Source: Salinispora vitiensis
GTDB lineage: Bacteria > Actinomycetota > Actinomycetes > Mycobacteriales > Micromonosporaceae
Length of the DNA: 64,000 nt
Assembly (NCBI RefSeq): GCF_000378825.1
Contig: NZ_KB900388.1
Coordinates: forward strand, 3,040,777-3,104,776
Reading direction: 5' to 3'
The notes under the pieces are model-generated. The model saw only the letters and a list, made by a program, of their open reading frames with translations, had not been told where the DNA came from and did not search any database. A program made the translations under genes and the position numbers. Shown piece after piece: positions 8,296-16,945 of the stretch. The first letter of the stretch is position 1; every line of letters starts with the position of its first letter.

Positions 8296-9869
8296 CGGGC
8301 CCCCTCAGCTACGGCACCCTGCACCCGGGTGCCGAGCAGCCTCGCCGCCCGCTCCGTGTCGGTCTCTGGCCGGGTCAGTTCGTCCCAGTTGGCGATTACC
8401 TGCTCACTTACCTGGTCGGCTGGCCTGTCCAACAGCGATCTGACCATGAGGACCTCCTGCCGGCCGATCGACAGAGCGAGGGAGGAGCCCAACAGCGGAA
8501 GTACGACGCTACCGCCGGTTCGTGGTAGCAGGCTGTGCAGCGCCGCGGCGGTCTCCTCCGTCGCCGTTGCGGCGAGCCACAGCACGACAACGGCGCGCGA
8601 CCCACATACGGAGAGCGCGGTTTCCTCGGTTGGCGGATCGCCGGTGACCACCCGTGCAGCGAAGTGTCCGGCAAAGCTGAGCATTGCGCCTCCGCCGATC
8701 TGGTCCGTGCCCCACTTCGTGCCGATGGGTACGGAGCCTGGAGTTCCTGCCTGCGCGTCGTCCGCTGCCCAGGCGGCGAGCGGCGGTGAGAGACTGATCC
8801 CTCCGCTGGCGGTACCGAACAGCAGGCGCTGCCGGACGACGTAGCGGTTTTCGGTGGCCGTGGGCGGCGTGTGCCGGAGCACCCCGTCGGCCACCTTCGA
8901 CCACTGCCCTATCCGCCCCTCGAAGTCAGGAAATGCGCAGTACGTAACCACATTCACCGTCTGACACACTTGCTGCGGGGAAGGCTGCCGTTCGGCGGCC
9001 GTTCGACGGGAGGCGATGTCCTCGGGCAACGTCACCGACTGCGCCGCCCCGGCGACCGCGGCAAGCACCGTCGTGACGCCTACTGCGGTCACGCCGACCC
9101 GCCGACGGATACCACTTTGCGCGAGAGCCGTCGCGCAACACACGGCGGCGCAGGCGGCCAGGTAGACCAGGTGCATCGCCACGGGTCGGTACATGAGGTC
9201 CGCCGGTAGCGGCGGCTCGAACTCGTCTTCTATCGCGACGAGACCCCACCACTTGAGCATCGGCCGGCTCAGCGTCACCGTACCGACAAGCGTGAAGACC
9301 GCCATGCCGAGAATCACCAGCGGGCTGACGCTGACCATCGGGGTCAGCCGTCCCACCGCGACCCCGGCGACGCCGGCGAGCAGAACGATTAGCGGTCCGG
9401 TCGCCATCTCCAGCGGGGATGGCTGCCCGACTGCCCCCGGCATGGCGGCGAGGTGCGCGATGCGTACGCTGACGAGGAGCCCGCTGAGCACCGCCAACGG
9501 CAGCGGCATCAAGAGCTGGGCGAGGGTACGTAGCCAGGGCGCCAGCGCGAACAGGTCGGTGACCGAGGCGACACCGGAGCGCTGGGCCCGGGTGGCGATC
9601 AGGTTACTCCCCACGAACGCCCCGGCAGCGATCAGCAGCAGCGGCACCTGCGAGTACCGGTCTTCGTCCTGCAGGATCGGGTAGCGGTGCAGAAGCGCCC
9701 CGGTGCCCCACTCGTAGGCCCACAGTGCAAGGTAGAAGAAGACACCGGTCAGCACTGCCGGATGGCGCAGCAGCCGAACGGACTCGATCCGGAAGAGCGC
9801 TCCAACGGCGTCCCGAGAGCGGTGCGGCACCGGCGAGGTCGGACGCACCGCCAGATTGGTCTCGGTCAT
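8289..9869 (-). CDS. Large ABC-2-like membrane protein with extracytoplasmic domain
   Basis: 526 residues starting MTETNLAVRPTS. The first 60% holds about eight membrane helices (first near residues 38-56), and the rest, from about residue 330, is a soluble segment with Cys in QQVCQTVNVVTYCAF and VCGSRAV, likely facing outside. The start at 9869 forms an ATGA overlap with the ABC ATPase stop; the longer in-frame start at 10124 would lie inside the ATPase gene and is rejected. It is the likely transmembrane partner of that ATPase. The substrate is unknown. Confidence 0.75.
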   Translation of the reverse strand: MTETNLAVRPTSPVPHRSRDAVGALFRIESVRLLRHPAVLTGVFFYLALWAYEWGTGALLHRYPILQDEDRYSQVPLLLIAAGAFVGSNLIATRAQRSGVASVTDLFALAPWLRTLAQLLMPLPLAVLSGLLVSVRIAHLAAMPGAVGQPSPLEMATGPLIVLLAGVAGVAVGRLTPMVSVSPLVILGMAVFTLVGTVTLSRPMLKWWGLVAIEDEFEPPLPADLMYRPVAMHLVYLAACAAVCCATALAQSGIRRRVGVTAVGVTTVLAAVAGAAQSVTLPEDIASRRTAAERQPSPQQVCQTVNVVTYCAFPDFEGRIGQWSKVADGVLRHTPPTATENRYVVRQRLLFGTASGGISLSPPLAAWAADDAQAGTPGSVPIGTKWGTDQIGGGAMLSFAGHFAARVVTGDPPTEETALSVCGSRAVVVLWLAATATEETAAALHSLLPRTGGSVVLPLLGSSLALSIGRQEVLMVRSLLDRPADQVSEQVIANWDELTRPETDTERAARLLGTRVQGAVAEGARC

Positions 9870-10753
9870 GCCGCAACTTCGGTAGCGGTGGACGGGTCGA
9901 GAAGCAACAGGTAGCCGTCCTCGAGGGTCGCGGGGAGAAGATCGGCGTCCGGTGGTGGGACACCGACGTTGCGTACGGCACCCACCCCGGTACGCCAGGC
10001 CACCACCGCCTGGGGACTGCGTTCCGCGCTGTGCCAGACCCGGTTCTCGGCTGCTGCGGTCAACCGGGCCGGCGCGCCGTCGAAGCGCACGACGCCGCGG
10101 TCCAGAACGATCACCCGGTGGCACAGGGCCGAAACGTCCTCAGTCTGGTGGGTTGAAAGCAATACGGTCCGCCCTGCACCGAGTTCCGCGATCAGTTCGC
10201 GGAACCGAAGACGTTGTTCGGGATCGAGCCCGACGGTCGGCTCGTCGAGGATGAGCACCCGAGGGTCACCCACGATCGCGGCGGCCAGAGCTACTCGCTG
10301 GCGCATGCCGCCGGACAACGCCTTGATCCGCTTCCCCCGGTCATCGCTGAGGCCGACCGCCGCCAGTACCCGCAGCGTCTCCTCGCGCCGCCGCCTACGA
10401 TCGGTTATCTCCTTCAGAATCGCGACGTAGTCAATGAACTCGTATGCGGTGAAGTTTGGGAAGAAGCCCGGCTGCTGCGGTAGGTATCCCAGCTGCCGGC
10501 GGACCGCCAGCCGACCGGCAGCCGTGAGCGGGTCGGAACCAAGAATCCGTACGGTGCCCGAGTTCGGCGGCACCGCGGTGGCCAGAATCCGCAGCAGTGA
10601 CGTTTTCCCCGCACCGTTCGGCCCGAGCAGGCCGGTCACTCCCGCACCGACGGCGAACGAGACGCCGGCGAGAGCTGTCTGCCGCCGGTAGCGGAAGGTC
10701 AGTCCTTCGACAGTGACGAGCTGTCCCGCCGAGAAGTCCAGGGCGTGCGACAT
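9866..10753 (-). CDS. ABC transporter ATP-binding protein
   Basis: 295 residues with a complete nucleotide-binding domain: Walker A GPNGAGKT near residue 44, Q-loop LPQQPGFFPN, signature LSGGMRQRV, Walker B VLILDEPTVGLDP and the H-loop STHQTED. It is a CcmA/NatA-type exporter ATPase with a C-terminal extension. It sits 30 nt after the anti-sigma gene and overlaps the permease by 4 nt, so sigma factor, anti-sigma, ATPase and two membrane proteins form one operon and the exporter is probably part of the stress response the sigma factor governs. Confidence 0.93.
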   Translation of the reverse strand: MSHALDFSAGQLVTVEGLTFRYRRQTALAGVSFAVGAGVTGLLGPNGAGKTSLLRILATAVPPNSGTVRILGSDPLTAAGRLAVRRQLGYLPQQPGFFPNFTAYEFIDYVAILKEITDRRRRREETLRVLAAVGLSDDRGKRIKALSGGMRQRVALAAAIVGDPRVLILDEPTVGLDPEQRLRFRELIAELGAGRTVLLSTHQTEDVSALCHRVIVLDRGVVRFDGAPARLTAAAENRVWHSAERSPQAVVAWRTGVGAVRNVGVPPPDADLLPATLEDGYLLLLDPSTATEVAA

Positions 10754-10783
10754 CGCGTCCTCCAGGTCGTTCCGGGTCAGGGA

Positions 10784-11650
10784 TCAGATCGCGGTGAACT
10801 TTTCATCGAATCGACGGCGGGCAAGTGCCAGCGCGACGAGGGCCACCACTGCTACCACGCTCACCGCCGCCTGGCCCATGGTGGTCAGCAGGAGCGACCG
10901 GCCACTGCCAAAGTGGGTTGTGGTGAGGAGAAGTGTCACCCAGCCAGCGCCGGTCACTGCGGCCGCGATGACTGGGTCGACCCGCGTGGCCATCGCCAGG
11001 GTCACCAACGTGAGCGCGAGCATCGGAAGCAGCCAGGCAAGAGCGGCGGGACCGCTTCCGGGCAGGACCAGGCTCGCCGCCGCCGCCAGCGCGGCAGCCA
11101 CCGTCAGGACTGCCGCCGTCCGCAGCAGTGCGAGCCGGAATCCGTGCACGGGCGCGACCAGAGTGATCTCGTACGTCGGGTCGAACCTTGGTCCGAAGGA
11201 AACGGCGACGCCGAGCACCGGAAGCATCGGTGAGATCGCGAGCAGCGGCAGCGAGGGAGAGTCGAGTAGCGACAACCGGGCCACGAGCGCGGCGACAAAG
11301 AGCACCAGCCCGGCCGCGATGCTCCAGGACCAGCGTAGGGCCGGTGTGACGGCGACCAGCCGGGCGGTATCCGGAGCCACACCGAGCCAGATCAGAGCTC
11401 TTTCCGCAGGCCCGCGACGCGGCTCGTCCAGGGCTTCCTCGACGGCGGTCCAGACCCGTCCGAAGCGGGCCGTTGGCATCAGCCGGGCAAGCTCGCCCCG
11501 GCACTCCGGGCATCCATCGACATGCCCCTCGACACCGGTCGTGGTGCCGGCAGCCGGCCCACCCTCGGCGTACTCTCGGAGCAACTCGGTCGCGATGTGC
11601 CTGCTCGGCGTGGCCCGCGTGTCATCCCGACGGCCACCGATTCGAGTCAC
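10784..11650 (-). CDS. Membrane anti-sigma factor with zinc-finger (zf-HC2-like)
   Basis: 288 residues. The N-terminal cytoplasmic part holds HVDGCPEC (H-x3-C-x2-C), the zinc-binding anti-sigma motif, within the first 55 residues. It is followed by about six membrane helices from residue 115 on, so it is a multi-pass rather than single-pass anti-sigma. The GTG start at 11650 overlaps the sigma-factor stop as GTGA, the usual arrangement of a sigma/anti-sigma pair. It should hold the sigma factor at the membrane until a signal acts. The signal is unknown; the downstream ABC exporter may sense or remove it. Confidence 0.82.
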   Translation of the reverse strand: MTRIGGRRDDTRATPSRHIATELLREYAEGGPAAGTTTGVEGHVDGCPECRGELARLMPTARFGRVWTAVEEALDEPRRGPAERALIWLGVAPDTARLVAVTPALRWSWSIAAGLVLFVAALVARLSLLDSPSLPLLAISPMLPVLGVAVSFGPRFDPTYEITLVAPVHGFRLALLRTAAVLTVAAALAAAASLVLPGSGPAALAWLLPMLALTLVTLAMATRVDPVIAAAVTGAGWVTLLLTTTHFGSGRSLLLTTMGQAAVSVVAVVALVALALARRRFDEKFTAI

Positions 11651-12192
11651 CCCAACTCCTCACGTAGCTTTCGACGGGCTCGCTGCACACGAGTCTTGAT
11701 CGTCCCGACCGGCACTCCGAGAAGGCGAGAGGCTTCCGCCATGGTGAGGCCCTCAACCGCGGTGGCTCGCAGTGCGGCCCGTTGATCGACGGGAAGCCGG
11801 GCCAACGCCCGCGCGGGCTCCCCGTCGTCGAGGTCGTCGAGGCTCGATTCCTCTGCCGATGGTTCGTGCGGTAGACGTTGACCGAAGAGCCTGCGCTGCA
11901 GCCGGGCGCGGAGTCCGGCCCCCCGCTGAAGATCGATCAGACGCCGGTACCCGATCCGCCAGATCCACCCGGCAACATCATCGACGTCATCGCGCGGCGG
12001 CCGGCTCCAGATCGAGACGAAGACGTCCTGAATCACGTCGTCGATGACCGCCTCATCCGAACAGCGGAAACCCAGTCGGGCGGCAAGCCAGGGGGCATAC
12101 CGGCGATAGAGCTCGGCGCACGCGCGCCGGTCACGCTCGGCGATGCCGCGCACAAGACACGCATCACTGGGTGTCTCCCTCTGGTCGGCCAT
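11647..12192 (-). CDS. ECF RNA polymerase sigma factor
   Basis: 181 residues. Region 2 is seen in ACAELYRRYAPWLAARLGF and DDVIQDVFVSIW, and region 4 in LPVDQRAALRATAVEGLTMAEASRLLGVPVGTIKTRVQRARRKLREEL, with a clear helix-turn-helix. The linker is rich in D/E/S. The start is ATG 12192 with GAGGG upstream; a GTG directly before it is also possible. The gene heads the operon with its anti-sigma and an ABC exporter. Autoregulation is likely but no promoter motif was recognised in the 190-nt upstream gap. Confidence 0.93.
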   Translation of the reverse strand: MADQRETPSDACLVRGIAERDRRACAELYRRYAPWLAARLGFRCSDEAVIDDVIQDVFVSIWSRPPRDDVDDVAGWIWRIGYRRLIDLQRGAGLRARLQRRLFGQRLPHEPSAEESSLDDLDDGEPARALARLPVDQRAALRATAVEGLTMAEASRLLGVPVGTIKTRVQRARRKLREELG

Positions 12193-12382
12193 CACATACC
12201 CTCGTCGTCAGCTACGGCCAGAACGGTTCGACCTGCGAATGTGACGCCGGACACACTCTCGGCGTCGACGGGGTAGAGCTCCGCCACGGACCTTGGGGCG
12301 AACGCGTTCGCGGCACACTTCTTGGCGCAGCCGCCGAGCCGGGTGGAGCGATCCGTCCTGGTCGACCGAATCGCTGGCACCC

Positions 12383-13951
12383 TTACCTCGACCGGTCGAC
12401 CCGACCGGCGAGGAGCACGAACGTCACCACCCCAGCCACCGAGATGATCACCTGGGGCAGGATCATGGCGGCCGGTGCGCCGGTGATCAGAGCGGCCAGG
12501 GTCGGCGTGGTGAAGAGAATGGCGATGTCGTAGCCGGTCGCGGTCCAGTGCAGCGGGCCGGTCGGCAGGACACCCATGGGGGTGACGATCGGCGGCAGTT
12601 CGTGGCGGACCGCGCCGCGTCGTGCGGCCCGGAGCGCCCCCGCCGCCAGTCCTGGCCCGGCGGCGGCGCCCAACACCGGCCAGGCCCAGCTCTCCGCGCC
12701 AGGAGTCCGCGCCATGAGCAGGGCGCCGGCTCCCGCACCCCACGCGACGGCGAGGACCGTCGGCAGCACTGACCGGGCACCCACCAGGGCCGGGCCGGGG
12801 AGGTTGAGCAGCCGACGCAATGCCGGCAGGTCCCGGTCCCGTCTCGCGTTGACGGTGGACGGGGCGACTGCGGCAAGCCCGCTCAGCAGCCAGCCGGCGG
12901 CCAGCGCGATGCCCCAGCCGGTGAGCACGCCCAAGAGGGTCGGCAGGAGCAGCGTCGCCCCGGCGACGAGGAGATGCTCGGGCGACCGGCGGGCCACGAC
13001 GAGATCGTGGCCGACCACGGCGCGGGGGCCCGTGATTCTCGGCAGCCCACCGCCCTTCAGAGGCCGGGTGGCCCACCGGCGTTCCTCGGCGGCCCTGGAG
13101 GCGATGCCCGGGTCGACGGTGACCAGTCCCACGCCCACGATCGCCCCCAGCGTGCTGCCGGCGGCGAGCCGACGTAGGGGAAGCCGGTCGAGCCGCCACC
13201 CGGCGACCGCGGCTAGCACCAGGGCCATGGCTACCGCCCACAGCAGCCAGGCCCCGTCCTGACCGTCCCCGGCGGCCTGCGGCCAGCCCCACGGGCCTAC
13301 CCACGCCGGCACCGCCGGCACCGACGTCCGGACCATGGTCAGGACCGCGGCCACCGCGCCGAGGAGCACCGCGACCCGCTCCAACACCGCCGCCGAGGTG
13401 TCGGTCAAAGTCTGGACCACGACGGCGAGGGCCCCGGTCAGCACGCCGCCGGCGATGCCGGCACCCACCATCAGCGCCGCTGCCGTCTGTTCAGCCGCGC
13501 CGATCACCGTAACCACGAAGGCGCCGTGCAGCGCACCGACGACGGCGGCGACCGACAACACCATCGCGGCGCCGGGAAGCAGAAGTGCCCGCCGGTCGAC
13601 CGGACCGGCCAACCACCACGCCAACGTCGCCGGGGTGGCGGTGATGGGACCGAACCGGGCGGCGCAGGTCAGGGCCAGGGCGTATCCGAGCAGACCCACG
13701 GCGAGCAGTGGTGGGGCCGCCGTGGGATCGGCCACGCGACCGGGACCGCTGAGCAGCCGGGGTAGCGTACCCGCCGCGACCGCGATGCCCACCAGGACGG
13801 ACAACGACAGGAAGTAGAGGTTCCCGACCTGGCCCCGGTGCTCGCGGCGGCGCTGCCTCAGCCACCGCCGGGCCGGCCCGGCTGGGTTGGCCCGCCCGTT
13901 CCACCCGTCGGACGCTGCGGGGTCGGCGGGTGCCGCCCGCACCACGCTCAT
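12383..13951 (-). CDS. DUF6297-like multi-pass membrane protein (probable ABC permease)
   Basis: 522 residues with a basic N-terminus (RRWLRQRRREHRG) and about 12 membrane helices in two halves separated by a loop near residues 290-320. I associate this layout with the actinobacterial DUF6297 proteins, of unknown function. It overlaps the upstream ATPase gene by 4 nt, so the two form an ABC-type pair. Sequence is very rich in Ala, Val, Leu and Gly. Family assignment is from memory of the pattern and is less sure than the permease role. Confidence 0.7.
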   Translation of the reverse strand: MSVVRAAPADPAASDGWNGRANPAGPARRWLRQRRREHRGQVGNLYFLSLSVLVGIAVAAGTLPRLLSGPGRVADPTAAPPLLAVGLLGYALALTCAARFGPITATPATLAWWLAGPVDRRALLLPGAAMVLSVAAVVGALHGAFVVTVIGAAEQTAAALMVGAGIAGGVLTGALAVVVQTLTDTSAAVLERVAVLLGAVAAVLTMVRTSVPAVPAWVGPWGWPQAAGDGQDGAWLLWAVAMALVLAAVAGWRLDRLPLRRLAAGSTLGAIVGVGLVTVDPGIASRAAEERRWATRPLKGGGLPRITGPRAVVGHDLVVARRSPEHLLVAGATLLLPTLLGVLTGWGIALAAGWLLSGLAAVAPSTVNARRDRDLPALRRLLNLPGPALVGARSVLPTVLAVAWGAGAGALLMARTPGAESWAWPVLGAAAGPGLAAGALRAARRGAVRHELPPIVTPMGVLPTGPLHWTATGYDIAILFTTPTLAALITGAPAAMILPQVIISVAGVVTFVLLAGRVDRSR

Positions 13952-14634
13952 CGTGCTCCGCCGCGTGGACGGGTTCGCTGTTCCGACGTGCCGGCCGGTC
14001 CGGCGCCGGCGTCTCGGTCCAGTGCGAGCGTCCGCCGGCCCGGGCCGGCGGCGAGCGAGGCGTCGTGGGTGACCAGCACGACCGCGCCGCCACGATCGGC
14101 GTACTCGGTCACCAGGCGGCCGACGCCGTCCCGGCCGGGCTCGTCGAGGTGCCGTTCCGGCTCGTCGAGCAGCAGCAGCCGGCTCGGCCGGGCCAGCGCC
14201 ATGGCCACCGCCAGCCGCTGGCGTTGCCCGGACGACAGCTGACCGGGAACAGTGTTGGCGAAGCCGTCGAGGGCGAGCGCCGCCGCCAGGTCAGCGGCGG
14301 TGAACCAGCCGTCCGGCATCGGGGCGTTGACCAGCTGGACGAAGCTCAGGTGCTCGGCGGCGGTCAGGTTGGGGTACCACGCCCCACCATCGAGGAGGGC
14401 GGCGACGGACCGGCGGAAGCGGGGCTGGCGGTCGTCGGCCGGCTCTCCCTCGAGCGTTACCGCGCCGGCGAGTGGCCGTTGCTGGCCGGCGAGGCACCGG
14501 AGAAGCGAGGATTTGCCGCTGCCGTTGCGGCCGGTCACCACCAACACCTCGCCGAAGTCGACATCCATTCGTAAGGCCTCGAACAGGGGTTTGCCCCGGT
14601 AGCCCACGGACAGGTCACGGCTCTCGAGAAGCAC
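13948..14634 (-). CDS. ABC transporter ATP-binding protein
   Basis: 228 residues with Walker A GRNGSGKS near residue 32, signature LSSGQRQRL (the usual GG is SG), Walker B LLLLDEPERHLD and the H-loop VTHD. The D-loop position has an unusual ERHLD in place of TNGLD. The GTG at 14634 follows GGGGAGGAAGG and is preferred over a far longer in-frame ORF start at 14769 with no homology in its N-terminus. It is coupled to the DUF6297-like membrane protein by an ATGA overlap, so the two probably work as a heteromeric transporter. Confidence 0.88.
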   Translation of the reverse strand: MLLESRDLSVGYRGKPLFEALRMDVDFGEVLVVTGRNGSGKSSLLRCLAGQQRPLAGAVTLEGEPADDRQPRFRRSVAALLDGGAWYPNLTAAEHLSFVQLVNAPMPDGWFTAADLAAALALDGFANTVPGQLSSGQRQRLAVAMALARPSRLLLLDEPERHLDEPGRDGVGRLVTEYADRGGAVVLVTHDASLAAGPGRRTLALDRDAGAGPAGTSEQRTRPRGGAR

Positions 14635-14779
14635 TGGCCTTCCTCCCCACCGCCCTCCGGTGCGGCTGTTTCGCCGAATGTAAGCGTATGGGCACACTAC
14701 TGAACTTGTGGACAGGAAATGGGTGCGGCAGGCGCACCGCGCCGGCATCGGTGGGCCCCGCCCGCACACCGGCTGTTAC

Positions 14780-16273
14780 TCACGCCCCGGACCGCCGGTG
14801 GCGGAGCAGGCGGGTCCAGGTCCAGATCGAGTCGACCAAAAAGATGATCAGCCAGATCCTACTGGCACCCATCTGCCACGGCGCGCCGCCAAGGTCGCCG
14901 TTGACGGCCTCCCACAGGGTGAACCGGCCGCTCGCGACCGCCGCGAGCCAGGAGTGGCCGAGTGCCGCGAAGGCCACCTGCCCGGCGATGAACACGGCCG
15001 CCCGGACGGTCCAGCGACGCCGCAGCTCTGCCGGCGAGCGGCGGCGCTGCGGTGGCGGCGCCGGTGGCACGGTCTCCGCCGCCGGCGTCGCCACCAGGTC
15101 CGCAGACTGGGGCGGTGGCCGGTCCGGTACACCGACGCGGCGGAGTGCGGCGGGGACGAGCGCCGCTCCCGCCACGAGCACGACGGCCGCGCCGACGCAG
15201 GCCCCACGCCAACCACCACTCTGGTAGAGCGCGCCGGCACTCAGCGGGCCGAGGACCGCGCCGAGCAGGGTCGCGCTCTGGTAGATACCCATGCCGCGCC
15301 CGAGGCTGCCGTCGGAGGCCTCGGCGGCGACGGTCTGCTCCACCGGGATCGCCGCAGCCAAGCAAGCAGCGGAGACCGCCCACAGTGCCCCAATGACGAC
15401 CGGGTTAGCGGCGAAGGCCAGCCCGACGGCGACGATGGCGCTCGCCACCAGCGACGAGGTCAGGGTTGCCGCGCGTCCGACCCGCCGTACGACTGCGTAC
15501 AGGCGCAGTGGCAGTGCGGTGAGGATGACGAAACCGGGCAGAAAGACCAGTGCGATCTGACCGACGGTGAGTCCGAAGCCCCGCTGTAGGTGCAGCAAGA
15601 GCAGCAAAGATACTCCGAACTCGACGGTGGCGGTGACCGCCACCACGACGAGCAGTGGGCGCAGCCGGCGGGTGACCTGTCGCAGGTCGGCCTGGACGCG
15701 CGAACGCCCGCCGATCTGCGTCGGGGTGGACAGGAGCAGTACCGCGGCCAGGAGGCAGGCAACCCCGGCGGTGGCGAAAACCAGCTGGTACCGGTCGTTG
15801 TCGAGGAGTGTCAGCGCGATGAGGAAGCCGATCCAGATGCCGGTCCCCTCGGCAGACAACAGCCGACTGAAGATCGCCGCATCGTCGCGCAGGTGCTCAC
15901 CGACGCGCGCTCGCAGCGCCACCCAGAACAGCGCGCCACCGATTCCGCCGCAGACAGCAGCGCCGAACGCCACGCCAAGGTTGTTGGCAAGCGCGTACCC
16001 GAAGAGTGAAAGCCCGAAGAGGATCGCACCGACCGCGGCCACCCGCGCCCGGTCGAAACGATCGGCCAGGACCCCGGCGGCCGGCCGACCCAGCAGGGAC
16101 AGCAGCGCCTCGGTCGCGGCCAATGCGCCGACCTGGCCAGCCGTCGCGCCCATCGCCGCGCCGGCCCACAGCGGCAAAAGGAAGTCCAGCACCTCGGCCG
16201 GGCCTCGGGCCAATCCCGCCGCAGCCAGCACCCGCGAACTGCGACGGTGGCCTGCGGCCTGAGCCGGGGACAT
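14780..16273 (-). CDS. MFS transporter with C-terminal two-helix extension
   Basis: 497 residues. Twelve membrane helices fill residues about 10-385 with the motif-A-like loop GVLADRFDR between helices 2 and 3. After a Pro/Arg-rich linker (near 390-420) two more hydrophobic segments follow (AAVFIAGQVAFAALGHSW and the final IWLIIFLVDSIW), making 14 in all. The extension is not a standard DHA1 part. It is convergent with nothing, lies 145 nt from the ABC pair on the same strand, and is divergent from the SigE-like gene. Substrate unknown. Confidence 0.82.
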   Translation of the reverse strand: MSPAQAAGHRRSSRVLAAAGLARGPAEVLDFLLPLWAGAAMGATAGQVGALAATEALLSLLGRPAAGVLADRFDRARVAAVGAILFGLSLFGYALANNLGVAFGAAVCGGIGGALFWVALRARVGEHLRDDAAIFSRLLSAEGTGIWIGFLIALTLLDNDRYQLVFATAGVACLLAAVLLLSTPTQIGGRSRVQADLRQVTRRLRPLLVVVAVTATVEFGVSLLLLLHLQRGFGLTVGQIALVFLPGFVILTALPLRLYAVVRRVGRAATLTSSLVASAIVAVGLAFAANPVVIGALWAVSAACLAAAIPVEQTVAAEASDGSLGRGMGIYQSATLLGAVLGPLSAGALYQSGGWRGACVGAAVVLVAGAALVPAALRRVGVPDRPPPQSADLVATPAAETVPPAPPPQRRRSPAELRRRWTVRAAVFIAGQVAFAALGHSWLAAVASGRFTLWEAVNGDLGGAPWQMGASRIWLIIFLVDSIWTWTRLLRHRRSGA

Positions 16274-16417
16274 GAACGCTTCTTACCATGATGTGACCAC
16301 AGCCGCGCGCCCAGGACGCTCACCCACGCCGAATTTCCATTCGTGAACTCGAACGACTCAACCCACCTCCCACCGACCGGCGTTAGACAGGTAGCGGATA
16401 CGGGTCAGGGGGCAGAG

Positions 16418-16945
16418 ATGTCGGGTCAGGACCAGTACGCGGGATTTCGGGAGTTCGTTCTGTCGCGGGGGCAGGCGCTCTCCCGGGCCGCCTACCTACT
16501 GACCGGTGACCACCAGGCAGCCGAGGATCTCCTGCAGGAGGCCCTGACCAGGACCGTGCGGCACTGGCGGCGGATCGAGCGCGACGGCCGCCCCGAGGCC
16601 TACGTCCGAGCTGTCATGGTGAACCAGCTCCGTTCGTGGTATCGACGACGGCACCCGATCGAGCTACCAAGCGCCAGCGTGCCGGACCGGTCGGGCGGGT
16701 CGGATGTCGCCGACCACGTGACCCAACAGGCTGCGCTCGCGCGCCTGCTGGCGCTGCTTCCGCCCCGTCAACGGGCAGTGCTGTACCTGCGGTACTACGA
16801 AGATCTGTCAGAGGTCGACACCGCTCGACTACTGCGGTGTTCGGTGGGCACGGTCAAGCGACATGCGCACGACGCACTCGTACGCCTCCGAAAACAGCCG
16901 GCGCACCTGTTGGATTCGCATCCCGCATCGGAGGCAAGGAGATGA
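16418..16945 (+). CDS. SigE-family RNA polymerase sigma factor
   Basis: 175 residues. The N-terminus FREFVLSRGQALSRAAYLLTGDHQAAEDLLQEALTR is the hallmark of the actinobacterial SigE-like (SigE family, ECF) proteins, with region 4 in LPPRQRAVLYLRYYEDLSEVDTARLLRCSVGTVKRHAHDAL. The ATG at 16418 is preceded by a GGGGGCAGAG stretch; an upstream in-frame start at 16343 has no ribosome site and no family similarity. It overlaps the following gene by 4 nt (ATGA). Confidence 0.92.
   Translation: MSGQDQYAGFREFVLSRGQALSRAAYLLTGDHQAAEDLLQEALTRTVRHWRRIERDGRPEAYVRAVMVNQLRSWYRRRHPIELPSASVPDRSGGSDVADHVTQQAALARLLALLPPRQRAVLYLRYYEDLSEVDTARLLRCSVGTVKRHAHDALVRLRKQPAHLLDSHPASEARR

Noticed and set aside
12196..12382. 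Minus-strand extension of the DUF6297 region through to the sigma gene
   Set aside because: The frame differs from the membrane protein and has no motif; it is treated as intergenic.
14472..15589. Plus-strand ORFs opposite the 14-helix MFS gene
   Set aside because: Gln/Arg/Gly-rich shadows with no family match.
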